A DNA stretch of 7,947 bases from Candidatus Izemoplasma sp. (GTDB lineage: Bacteria; Bacillota_I; Bacilli_A; Izemoplasmatales; Izemoplasmataceae). Of this stretch, positions 1 through 5,586 are shown one piece after another; the first letter of the stretch is position 1, and each line of letters starts with the position of its first letter. Below the pieces are notes generated by a model. It worked only from the letters and a program-made list of their open reading frames with translations, searched no databases and had not been told where the DNA came from. The DNA is taken from the NCBI GenBank assembly GCA_007123975.1, contig SLFZ01000069.1, positions 1-7,947 on the forward strand, written 5' to 3'. The translations under genes and the position numbers were made by a program.

Positions 1-2
1 CC

Positions 3-104
3 TTGCATGAGGAATCGGCAACTGCCAAAAACATCGATTATCAAAACGTGTTGATGCGGCACGCCTTCCGTGAACTGAAAAGTTTGTTTTTGGATGAATC
101 GTAA
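3..104 (+). CDS. C-terminal end of an unidentified protein (partial, 5' end outside window)
   Basis: Only the last 33 codons are inside the window, in the frame that starts at base 3, ending in TAA at 102-104. The visible tail contains the segment NVLMRHAFRELKSLF and ends in LDES; it looks helical and charged, with no motif I can assign. The other two plus frames meet stops within the first 54 bases, and a strong hairpin terminator follows four bases after the stop, which is why I call this the real end of a gene. Function unknown. A longer upstream sequence is needed to say which family it belongs to. Confidence 0.6.
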   Translation: MHEESATAKNIDYQNVLMRHAFRELKSLFLDES

Positions 105-107
105 TGT

Positions 108-140
108 AAAAACGAGTTCCCCCACTTGGAACTCGTTTTT
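108..140. terminator. Bidirectional rho-independent terminator
   Basis: A perfect 13-base inverted repeat (108-120 paired with 128-140, core ACGAGTTCC/GGAACTCGT) has a 7-base loop and runs of A on the left and T on the right. It therefore gives a U-tailed hairpin on both strands. It sits between two converging genes: the partial plus-strand gene ending at 104 and the anti-sigma gene whose stop codon is at 147. Confidence 0.88.
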
Positions 141-146
141 TTTGTG

Positions 147-896
147 TTATGGTCGGTTCGGTGGTCCTGGTGTCATATCGGGCCGGTTTCCACGCGGTTC
201 GATGCCGTGTTCACGAGCCAAGTGCATCAGATCAGCCACACGCATATCGCGCAAGGTTTCGAAATCGTAGTCTGTTTTCTCAATGATGGCTTCAATCAGG
301 CGCAAACGTTGAACGGACATGTTGTGTTGATGCGCGCGATCAACTTCATCGGGTCGAGCATCCTCGGCGCTGCCACGAATCACTTCAACGTTGGGAATGC
401 GCGCCATGGCATGCGCCGGTATACGTTCAGAAAGCCTTCCGTATAGCTCGTGGATGAAGGCTTCATCACGTCCTGTGATGTCGACCATGATGAAGGGGTT
501 ATCGTCGGTCATCATTCCTTGCGCAATGGCCTCATCGATAAGGATATCAACCAGGTTGTCAAAGGCGTTAATGCCATTCAAGTCGATGGCGTCTAAAAGG
601 TCTTGTGCGTCGTTGTTCAGTGCTCTCACGTCCATCACACGTTCGCTTTCATCGAGGTCGATGGCAATCGACGGATTGATATCGAGATGCACGGTCGCAT
701 ACACACCAGTCGCGGTCGGCCAGACAAAGAACATGATAAGCGCGATGAGGGCGAATGCACCGCCAAAGGCGAGCCTAAAGGACGGCAAGCGGCGCGGAGT
801 TGGCATCGGCGCTTGTGCGAGGACGCGCGCTCTGACGTCGGGAACGTTGGCCTGCGCAACATTCTTTATGCGGTTTTTAAGTTCTTGATTATTCAC
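147..896 (-). CDS. RsgI-like membrane anti-sigma factor
   Basis: The predicted role is to hold the ECF sigma factor encoded just upstream at the membrane until a signal releases it. A cytoplasmic N-terminal part of about 43 residues precedes one transmembrane segment (about residues 44-63, rich in A, L, I, F). Next comes a domain typical of the extracytoplasmic part of RsgI proteins, with the motif HLDINPSIAIDLDE (about 70-83) followed by a region of the form ALNNDAQDLLD and DILIDEAIAQG. The C-terminus is helical, then Pro/Gly/Asn-rich. No sensor domain such as a carbohydrate-binding module is seen. In clostridial RsgI the Asn-Pro bond of this motif is reported to self-cleave; here it is N74-P75. 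I chose the GTG at 896-894 because GGGTGA lies 5 bases before it; an in-frame GTG at 905 adds 3 residues. The gene overlaps the sigma stop by 8 bases, so translation is probably coupled. No zinc-binding HxxxCxxC motif of ZAS anti-sigma factors is present. Confidence 0.85.
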   Translation of the reverse strand: MNNQELKNRIKNVAQANVPDVRARVLAQAPMPTPRRLPSFRLAFGGAFALIALIMFFVWPTATGVYATVHLDINPSIAIDLDESERVMDVRALNNDAQDLLDAIDLNGINAFDNLVDILIDEAIAQGMMTDDNPFIMVDITGRDEAFIHELYGRLSERIPAHAMARIPNVEVIRGSAEDARPDEVDRAHQHNMSVQRLRLIEAIIEKTDYDFETLRDMRVADLMHLAREHGIEPRGNRPDMTPGPPNRP

Positions 897-1419
897 GAGA
901 TTCACCCGCTTTCGAACGAATTTTCTTGAGGGCGTTTTGGTATGTCCATGTCACAGTACCCAGGGGCTTGCCCATGGTTTTGGCAATGCTTTTGTGCGTT
1001 TCATCGAGCACGGCGTGTCGAATGACAATTTCTTTTTCCCCGTCGTTAAGCTCTTTCAACCATTCAGCGAGCTCGGCATGCGATTCGGCGACGCTTTCTG
1101 TGGAGCCGAACCAGTCGAGGTTTTCTTGAGGATCGACGTGCGTCGAGCGCTTGCGGTTTCGCAGTGTGTTGAGCGCTAGGTTGCGAGCGATGGTAAGCAA
1201 CCATCCTTCAAACTTGCCACGTCGACGGTACGACGGCAACGATTCAAGCATCTTTATATAGGTGTCTTGCATGATGTCCTCGCTTAACGAATAATCATGG
1301 ACAATTGCCAATATCGTATAAAAGACCTTGGTTTTGGTTTGATCATAGACCACGTCAAACGCAGACCGATCGCCGCGCTTTAGCTTCGCCACGGCGTGAT
1401 CTAATGTTGTCTCACTCAA
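889..1419 (-). CDS. ECF-type RNA polymerase sigma factor (sigma-70 family)
   Basis: An alternative sigma factor of 176 residues, the usual size for the ECF group. Region 2 spans about residues 20-90, with the core-binding segment SEDIMQDTYIKML and the DNA-melting/-10 segment FEGWLLTIARNLALNTLRN. A variable linker of about 27 residues follows, then region 4 (about 118-170) with a helix-turn-helix around HKSIAKTMGKPLGTVTWTYQ for the -35 element. The frame stays open upstream to an ATG at 1464, but the best start is the TTG at 1419-1417. It has GAGGTG six bases before it, and translation from it gives the normal ECF N-terminus (MSETTLDHAV). The partner anti-sigma gene follows with an 8-base overlap. 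The 65-base gap to the methyltransferase gene upstream has no terminator, so the three genes may share a transcript. The target regulon cannot be read from the window. Confidence 0.93.
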   Translation of the reverse strand: MSETTLDHAVAKLKRGDRSAFDVVYDQTKTKVFYTILAIVHDYSLSEDIMQDTYIKMLESLPSYRRRGKFEGWLLTIARNLALNTLRNRKRSTHVDPQENLDWFGSTESVAESHAELAEWLKELNDGEKEIVIRHAVLDETHKSIAKTMGKPLGTVTWTYQNALKKIRSKAGESRE

Positions 1420-1484
1420 GATGTTCACCTCGCATCCGACGGCGCGCTCGTTATGTAAACACACAAGTCGCCGTTTTTATTGGG

Positions 1485-2084
1485 TTACCGAAAGAAAATG
1501 TATTTAGGCGTCGCGTTTTTGTAGTGAAGGTATTGCTCGGAGAATGTTTTTTCCAAGAGGAATTCTTCACGAGCAATTTGGTGGGAGAGGGCAAAGACCA
1601 TAAACACGAAAGCGCCGAGGAAAAACGCATTCGGGTAAAGCAAAAAGTAGCCGCCAAAAAGCATCCACATCGACACGTAGGTTGGGTTCCGGGAATGCTT
1701 AAAAGCGCCACGAGTAACGAGGGAATAGGTCTTCGTCGTGTCGATTCCCATGCGAAAGGCATCGCGCATCGAGTGTGCAGCCCACGCAAAGCCGGTGGCG
1801 CCAAGCAGCGCTAACAACGCGCCGGTGGTGTGCACGGGCGGAGCATCAAACCAAGGCGCAAACGCTCGTGGTGAAAACCAACCCGTTGCTGTGACAAACA
1901 CCAGGCCAAAAAGCATGGCGAGACCGAGTGGAAACGTCCACTCAAGCACCTTGGAAAAACCACGTTTACCGTGACCAACGGCGAAGACGCGGTGACCGTT
2001 CTTCGCTTTTTCAAGAAACTTCCATGCCAACGTGCCAAGGTAAATCGCAAGTGCAATGAGCGCAACCGTGTCTTGCCAAGCCAT
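1485..2084 (-). CDS. Isoprenylcysteine carboxyl methyltransferase (ICMT)/PEMT-type membrane methyltransferase
   Basis: A 199-residue integral membrane protein with hydrophobic segments at about 5-24, 50-70, 87-105 and 136-168. The C-terminal third carries the family signature: GAFKHSRNPTYVSM (126-139, in place of the common R-H-P-x-Y), then a hydrophobic hairpin, then REEFLLEKTFSEQYLHY (172-188) with paired acidic residues. In known relatives this part binds S-adenosylmethionine and methylates a lipid or a prenylcysteine. Bacteria generally lack prenylated CaaX proteins, so a membrane lipid or small hydrophobic substrate is more likely; the real one is unknown. The start is the ATG at 2084, preceded six bases away by AGGAGG (2091-2096); longer in-frame starts lack this. 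It lies upstream of the ECF sigma gene on the same strand, which may link it to an envelope response. Confidence 0.85.
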   Translation of the reverse strand: MAWQDTVALIALAIYLGTLAWKFLEKAKNGHRVFAVGHGKRGFSKVLEWTFPLGLAMLFGLVFVTATGWFSPRAFAPWFDAPPVHTTGALLALLGATGFAWAAHSMRDAFRMGIDTTKTYSLVTRGAFKHSRNPTYVSMWMLFGGYFLLYPNAFFLGAFVFMVFALSHQIAREEFLLEKTFSEQYLHYKNATPKYIFFR

Positions 2085-2097
2085 GTAATCCCTCCTC

Positions 2098-2111
2098 ATG
2101 TTCATGAACAT
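2098..2111. repeat. Perfect 14-bp palindrome, possible operator
   Basis: ATGTTCATGAACAT is an exact palindrome. It covers the expected transcription start and touches the -10 box of the minus-strand methyltransferase promoter, just upstream of that gene's ribosome site. The position suits a repressor site, but no regulator is assigned and one short palindrome can occur by chance. Confidence 0.35.
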
Positions 2112-2115
2112 TATA
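2110..2115 (-). promoter_or_regulatory. -10 box of the promoter for the ICMT-sigma-anti-sigma unit
   Basis: The minus strand reads TATAAT here, 25 bases upstream of the ATG at 2084. At the correct distance the -35 position reads ACCATA, a poor match, so the promoter may be weak or need an activator. The expected start of transcription is near 2103, giving a leader of about 19 bases. Confidence 0.5.
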
Positions 2116-2134
2116 CCGTATTTTGCCTCCAATA

Positions 2135-2143
2135 TGGTACAAT
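2135..2143 (+). promoter_or_regulatory. Extended -10 promoter of the THUMP-domain methyltransferase
   Basis: TGGTACAAT fits the extended -10 form TGnTAnAAT; no recognisable -35 hexamer lies 16-18 bases upstream, which extended -10 promoters can do without. Transcription would start near 2150, right at the GAGGTGAT ribosome site (2150-2157), so the leader would be only about 11 bases. Confidence 0.55.
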
Positions 2144-2160
2144 TGACGTGAGGTGATTGC

Positions 2161-3285
2161 ATGGATTGTCTAGCGACATGCGCGTTTGGACTAGAAGCGA
2201 TTGTTCGGCGTGAACTAGAAGCGCTTAATATTGACGTATTGGCAACCGAGAACGGACGTGTCCGTTTTTCTTATACGCCCGAGAATCTCGTCCGGGCCAA
2301 CGTCCATTTGCGCGTTGCCGAGCGTGTGTTTTTAGTGCTTGGTGAGCAAGCGAGCGTGACGACGTATGATGCGTTGTTTGATTTCGTGCGCCACCTTGAT
2401 TTTGCCGGTTGGTTTCACCCAAACGATAGGTTTGTGATGCTTGCGAATAGCGTCAAGTCAACCCTGTATAGCCCGCGTGACATGCAGTCGATTGGAAAAA
2501 AAGCGCTCGTTGATAACATGAAAGCATCCACGGGTCGCCATGCGTTGCCTGAGAATGGACCCACGCGCACGCTCACGTTATCGCTTAGAGAAAACCACGC
2601 CGCGTTGTTGCTTGACACCACCGGAGACCCATTGCATAAACGCGGTTACCGCGTGCGTCAAGGAGACGCTCCGCTACGTGAGACGCTGGCGGCGGCGCTT
2701 GTGAGTCTGAGTTTCTATGGCCCCTCACGCGTGCTTCACGACCCGTTTTGCGGGTCTGGCACCATCGCCATTGAAGCGGCAATGCAAGCGAAGCGCATCG
2801 CACCAGGCTTAAACCGCGCTTTTGCGTTCGAGACGCTTCCACGCATTAAGCCCACGGTGTTGAAAAACGTTCGCAGGGCAGCCTTGCGTGCGATTGATCA
2901 CGACTTTGCGCCACGCATTATCGCAACAGACATTGATCCCAAGATGATTGCCATTGCGAAAAAGAATTCAGAAGAAGCGGGCGTGGATGATGCCATCGTG
3001 TTTCACGTTGGCGATGTGCATGCTCAACGTTTTGAAGATTACGCAATCATCATCACCAACCCCCCATACGGTGAGCGCTTGGCTGAGCGGGAAGAAGCCG
3101 AGGCACTGCATGACAGCCTTGGCAAGATGATGGCGCGTCATAAAACATGTTCCTTTTATGTCTACACCGCCTTGCCGGGGGCTGAGAAACGTTTCGACAA
3201 AAAGGCCGATCGCACACGTGTGTTATTTAACGGTCCCATCAAGGCAAGATACTACCAATATTACGGACCAAAACCCGGGACATGA
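2161..3285 (+). CDS. THUMP-domain class I SAM-dependent RNA methyltransferase (RlmL/YpsC family)
   Basis: Predicted to methylate a guanine base at N2 in 23S rRNA, as RlmL does at G2445 in E. coli; the exact site here is inferred from family only. At 374 residues it matches the single-domain Bacillota form rather than the two-domain E. coli protein. An N-terminal ferredoxin-like and THUMP region (about 1-155) binds RNA. It is followed by the linker PLHKRGYR (157-164) typical of the family, then the Rossmann methyltransferase domain. That domain has motif I DPFCGSGTIAIEAA (194-207), the acidic SAM-ribose loop ATDIDPKM (255-262) and the catalytic motif IV NPPYGERL (300-307), all intact. The ATG at 2161 has GAGGTGAT just upstream. 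It is divergent from the membrane methyltransferase gene and appears to be a single-gene transcript. Confidence 0.92.
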   Translation: MDCLATCAFGLEAIVRRELEALNIDVLATENGRVRFSYTPENLVRANVHLRVAERVFLVLGEQASVTTYDALFDFVRHLDFAGWFHPNDRFVMLANSVKSTLYSPRDMQSIGKKALVDNMKASTGRHALPENGPTRTLTLSLRENHAALLLDTTGDPLHKRGYRVRQGDAPLRETLAAALVSLSFYGPSRVLHDPFCGSGTIAIEAAMQAKRIAPGLNRAFAFETLPRIKPTVLKNVRRAALRAIDHDFAPRIIATDIDPKMIAIAKKNSEEAGVDDAIVFHVGDVHAQRFEDYAIIITNPPYGERLAEREEAEALHDSLGKMMARHKTCSFYVYTALPGAEKRFDKKADRTRVLFNGPIKARYYQYYGPKPGT

Positions 3286-3303
3286 ATCCGGGTTTTATTT
3301 TTT
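3270..3303 (+). terminator. Rho-independent terminator overlapping the methyltransferase stop codon
   Basis: AAAACCCGG (3270-3278) pairs with CCGGGTTTT (3288-3296), followed by a T-rich tail. The left arm is inside the coding sequence, encoding the final Lys-Pro-Gly residues, and the TGA stop (3283-3285) lies in the loop. Confidence 0.82.
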
Positions 3304-3312
3304 TGAAAATAA

Positions 3313-3331
3313 AGTTAGGTAAATACTAACT
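3313..3331. promoter_or_regulatory. Candidate GTTAG/CTAAC operator upstream of the MATE gene
   Basis: AGTTAGGTAAATACTAACT is an inverted repeat with 6-base arms and a 7-base AT-rich spacer. Its right arm covers the -35 position of the MATE promoter. GTTAG half-sites are known for the MarR-family repressor MepR of Staphylococcus aureus, which controls the MATE pump gene mepA. No MarR gene is in this window, so the regulator would be encoded elsewhere. Confidence 0.45.
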
Positions 3332-3346
3332 AAATAATCTTTTTTA

Positions 3347-3355
3347 TGGTATAAT
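3347..3355 (+). promoter_or_regulatory. Extended -10 promoter of the MATE transporter gene
   Basis: TGGTATAAT is a perfect extended -10 element. The -35 position (TAACTA) is poor and lies under the inverted repeat. The expected start is near 3362, giving a leader of about 15 bases in which GGAG (3362-3365) is the only ribosome site, 11 bases before the ATG. Confidence 0.65.
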
Positions 3356-3376
3356 TGTCGCGGAGTGTGACTAATC

Positions 3377-4792
3377 ATGAGCAAAGACGATAAAAAACGG
3401 TATTTAATATTAAAGGATTCTAACATCCCAAAAGGGTTAATTTTGCTGGCGATTCCGCTGATGCTGAACAACTTTTTAAAGACGTTCCACGACATCATCG
3501 ACATGTTTTTCGTCGGCCGTATTCCGGGAAGTGGAACCGCCGCCGTGGCGGCGATTCAATTGACCTTTCCGGTTGTCTTTACGTTTCTTGCCTTAGGGAT
3601 TGGGCTGAGCGTCGCCGGCACGGCATTGATTAGCCAGTTTGTCGGTTCCGGTCAAGATGACGATGCCAGGCGTTATGCGTCGCAGCTGTTGTCGTTGTCA
3701 CTAATTATTGGCGTTTTCATTATGTTTTTGTCCTTTTTTGGGGCGCCTTTAATCATGCGTTTAATGGGTGTGGATACGGGAAGTTTCGAGTTTCAAAACA
3801 GCGTCGCTTATTTGCGCATCCGAGCCTTTGAACTGCCGCTTTTGTTCGTGTTTTTCAGTTACCTTGCAACCCGTCAAGCAAGCGGCGATACCCTCTCTCC
3901 GGTCTTGGTGAGTGGGTCTGCGATTGTCCTAAACATGATTTTATCACCGATATTCATTTCGGTGTTTGGGCTCGGTGTTCCCGGCGCGGCGTACGCGACC
4001 TTGATCGCAAACGGCGTGGTGATGCCGATTGGTATTTATGGTTTGTTTTTTGCCAAAACCGGAATCACTGTAAAGCCGAAGCTGATGCGGCTTGAACTCG
4101 GCGTCGCAAAAGATATCATTCGGACTGCGGTCCCTGCATCGCTTGGACAGGCGATCACGGCCGTTGGATTCGGTGTGATGAACGGCATCATCTATAGCTA
4201 CGGCACGGAAACTGTCGCTGCCTTTGGCGTTGGAAACCGCATCATGTCGATGATTCTTCATCCCGTCATGGCCATTGGTGGGGTCTTGAGCGCATACATT
4301 GGACAAAACATCGGCGCGCAAAACATCGACCGTGCTAAACTGACATTCCGTAAAGCGATGGGCTTGTCGTTTTGGTTGATGGTGGCCGGGTCAGCGTTTT
4401 TGATGTTTATTCGGACGCCGATGGCAAGTTTGTTTATCGTTGATGACCCGCAAACGCTATCGCTGGCGAGCGATTACATGTTCTATATATTGATAGGGCT
4501 GCCGCTGATGGGTGTGTTCCAGACATTTATGGGAACATATAACGGCACTGGCAACACCCACTATTCGTTTATCTTGTCGGTAGTTCGCTTGTGGCTGCTT
4601 CGCATCCCCATCGTCATCTTCATGCGTGAGTTTACGACGCTTGGAAGCAGTGGCATCTGGTACGCTGTCCTAATCAGCAACATCTTAATTATGGTCCTTG
4701 GATTTGCGTTGTATAAGCGCATTGACTTTAAACCGAAGGTGTCGCTTGACCACACCCCACGCGAGAAAGTCGAACTGCGCCCTACCGGATAA
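3377..4792 (+). CDS. MATE-family multidrug/toxin efflux transporter
   Basis: A 471-residue polytopic inner-membrane protein, the normal length for the family, predicted to export drugs or metabolites by proton or sodium antiport. The first hydrophobic helix starts near residue 20 (LILLAIPLMLNNFLKTFHDIIDMFFVGR, kept here as family-typical) and carries acidic residues in the D-x-x-F-V-G context seen in MATE proteins. The two pseudo-symmetric halves are visible from repeated signatures: GTALISQFVGSGQDDDARRY (81-100) in the N-lobe and SAYIGQNIGAQNIDRAK (about 304-320) in the C-lobe. About twelve membrane segments follow from hydrophobicity, with a short charged cytoplasmic tail. The substrate cannot be predicted from sequence. 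The frame has no usable earlier start; ATG at 3377 is preceded by a rather distant GGAG. It is its own transcription unit, with an extended -10 promoter and a terminator after the stop. Confidence 0.92.
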   Translation: MSKDDKKRYLILKDSNIPKGLILLAIPLMLNNFLKTFHDIIDMFFVGRIPGSGTAAVAAIQLTFPVVFTFLALGIGLSVAGTALISQFVGSGQDDDARRYASQLLSLSLIIGVFIMFLSFFGAPLIMRLMGVDTGSFEFQNSVAYLRIRAFELPLLFVFFSYLATRQASGDTLSPVLVSGSAIVLNMILSPIFISVFGLGVPGAAYATLIANGVVMPIGIYGLFFAKTGITVKPKLMRLELGVAKDIIRTAVPASLGQAITAVGFGVMNGIIYSYGTETVAAFGVGNRIMSMILHPVMAIGGVLSAYIGQNIGAQNIDRAKLTFRKAMGLSFWLMVAGSAFLMFIRTPMASLFIVDDPQTLSLASDYMFYILIGLPLMGVFQTFMGTYNGTGNTHYSFILSVVRLWLLRIPIVIFMREFTTLGSSGIWYAVLISNILIMVLGFALYKRIDFKPKVSLDHTPREKVELRPTG

Positions 4793-4798
4793 GCAAAA

Positions 4799-4831
4799 CC
4801 CTCGATTCGTTCAGAATCGAGGGCTTTTTTT
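4799..4831. terminator. Bidirectional rho-independent terminator between the MATE and tetR genes
   Basis: CCCTCGATTC (4799-4808) pairs perfectly with GAATCGAGGG (4814-4823) across a 5-base loop. A run of T follows on the plus strand and a shorter TTTT on the minus strand. It ends the MATE transcript seven bases after its stop and also the converging tetR transcript, whose stop codon lies within the T run. Confidence 0.9.
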
Positions 4832-5447
4832 ATGGTTTTGGAGCATCGGTAATGAACAATCCATGCCTGATGAGATCCATGACCACATCGACGATGCGAT
4901 CGACATCATCGTTTTTATCGCCGAGGTTCAGCACGACCTTTAGGCCGATAAAGTTGGTGATGCCCATCAAGACATAGCTCACAACCTCCGTGTCTAGCGC
5001 GCGAATTTCACCTTGTTGAACTGATTGATCGAGGCCGCGGACATAGCGTTTAGCAAACGACGCGTAGTAATCTCGGAAGAGTTCTCTGTCGATGTACAAT
5101 GACTCCCAAATAATGTTGTACATGTGTGGTCGTCTTCTTACTAGGTTGATGAACGCCTTAATCCCTTCACGTTCTTTCTCAAAACGCGTTGTTTTGTCGG
5201 CGATTTTTGATGCGATTTCACGACGGATATCGTGGCTCATTTGAATGAGGAGATGTTTGTATAAAGAGAGCTTGCTGGGGAAATAGAGGTAGAAGGTCCC
5301 CGCAGCAATGCCTGCTTGTGAGGTGATGTTGTTGACGGTGGTTTTGTGATAGCCGTTTTTGTAAAAAAGATCTTCGGCAGCTTCCAAAATAGCATGAAAC
5401 GTGTTAATCGCATTGCGTGTCGTAGGTTCCTTCACGATGGTTTGCAT
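4830..5447 (-). CDS. TetR/AcrR-family transcriptional repressor
   Basis: A 205-residue DNA-binding protein. The TetR N-terminal domain covers about residues 16-65: ILEAAEDLFYKNGYHKTTVNNI, then the recognition helix region SQAGIAAGTFYLYFPSKLSLY, a textbook match. The C-terminal helical domain (about 70-200) would bind the ligand and form the dimer; its ligand is not readable. Position divergent from a thiolase/SDR/KAS III operon suggests an acyl-CoA-type ligand, as in the fatty-acid regulators FadR of Bacillus. The start is the ATG at 5447, ten bases after AAAGGAG (5458-5464). The GTG at 5456 is too close to this ribosome site to be used, while a TTG at 5450 remains possible. It probably controls both itself and the operon through the operators at 5517-5551. 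Confidence 0.92.
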   Translation of the reverse strand: MQTIVKEPTTRNAINTFHAILEAAEDLFYKNGYHKTTVNNITSQAGIAAGTFYLYFPSKLSLYKHLLIQMSHDIRREIASKIADKTTRFEKEREGIKAFINLVRRRPHMYNIIWESLYIDRELFRDYYASFAKRYVRGLDQSVQQGEIRALDTEVVSYVLMGITNFIGLKVVLNLGDKNDDVDRIVDVVMDLIRHGLFITDAPKP

Positions 5448-5477
5448 CAAAACCACACTCCTTTATGCGTTTGTTGT

Positions 5478-5506
5478 TTGACAGTGTAAGCGCTTTATGA
5501 TACAAT
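5478..5506 (+). promoter_or_regulatory. Strong sigma-A-type promoter of the thiolase operon
   Basis: A consensus -35 TTGACA (5478-5483), a 17-base spacer and an extended -10 TGATACAAT (5498-5506). The expected start is near 5513, immediately before the first operator palindrome, giving a leader of about 113 bases. Confidence 0.8.
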
Positions 5507-5516
5507 GAAATCAAAT

Positions 5517-5532
5517 ATGAATACCCATTCAT
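5517..5532. promoter_or_regulatory. TetR operator site 1 (candidate)
   Basis: ATGAATACCCATTCAT is a palindrome with 6-base arms and a 4-base centre. It lies between the two -10 boxes of the facing tetR and thiolase promoters. The TGAAT/ATTCA ends resemble the outer parts of the Bacillus FadR site, but with a shorter gap. Confidence 0.65.
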
Positions 5533-5535
5533 TTT

Positions 5536-5551
5536 ATGAATAATCATTCAC
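5536..5551. promoter_or_regulatory. TetR operator site 2 (candidate)
   Basis: ATGAATAATCATTCAC repeats the TGAAT-N4-ATTCA design 19 bases centre-to-centre from site 1, close to two helical turns, so two repressor dimers could sit on nearly the same DNA face. It covers the expected start of the tetR transcript. Confidence 0.65.
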
Positions 5552-5557
5552 ATCCAC

Positions 5558-5586
5558 AGTATAATCGAAAACCATCACGAACGCAA
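5558..5586 (-). promoter_or_regulatory. Promoter of the tetR gene, facing the thiolase promoter
   Basis: On the minus strand -35 TTGCGT (5586-5581), a 17-base spacer and -10 TATACT (5563-5558) are well placed. Transcription would start near 5551 and run left through both operators and the thiolase promoter before reaching tetR. Confidence 0.6.

Noticed and set aside
391..888. Plus-strand open frame of 165 codons across the anti-sigma gene
   Set aside because: The opposite strand encodes a clear RsgI-like protein; this translation is low-complexity in Ser, Met and Arg without motifs.
1417..1464. Upstream ATG start at 1464 for the sigma factor
   Set aside because: It adds 15 residues not typical of ECF N-termini and has no ribosome site, whereas the TTG at 1419 has GAGGTG at ideal spacing.
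1438..1488. Possible ECF autoregulatory promoter of the sigma gene (minus-strand GTAACC at 1488-1483 and CGTC at 1441-1438)
   Set aside because: The two elements are about 41 bases apart, not the roughly 16-17 needed, and neither has a proper partner at the right distance.
1305..1814. Plus-strand open frame of 169 codons across the sigma and membrane methyltransferase genes
   Set aside because: It is antisense to two recognisable genes, crosses the gap between them and has no family motif.
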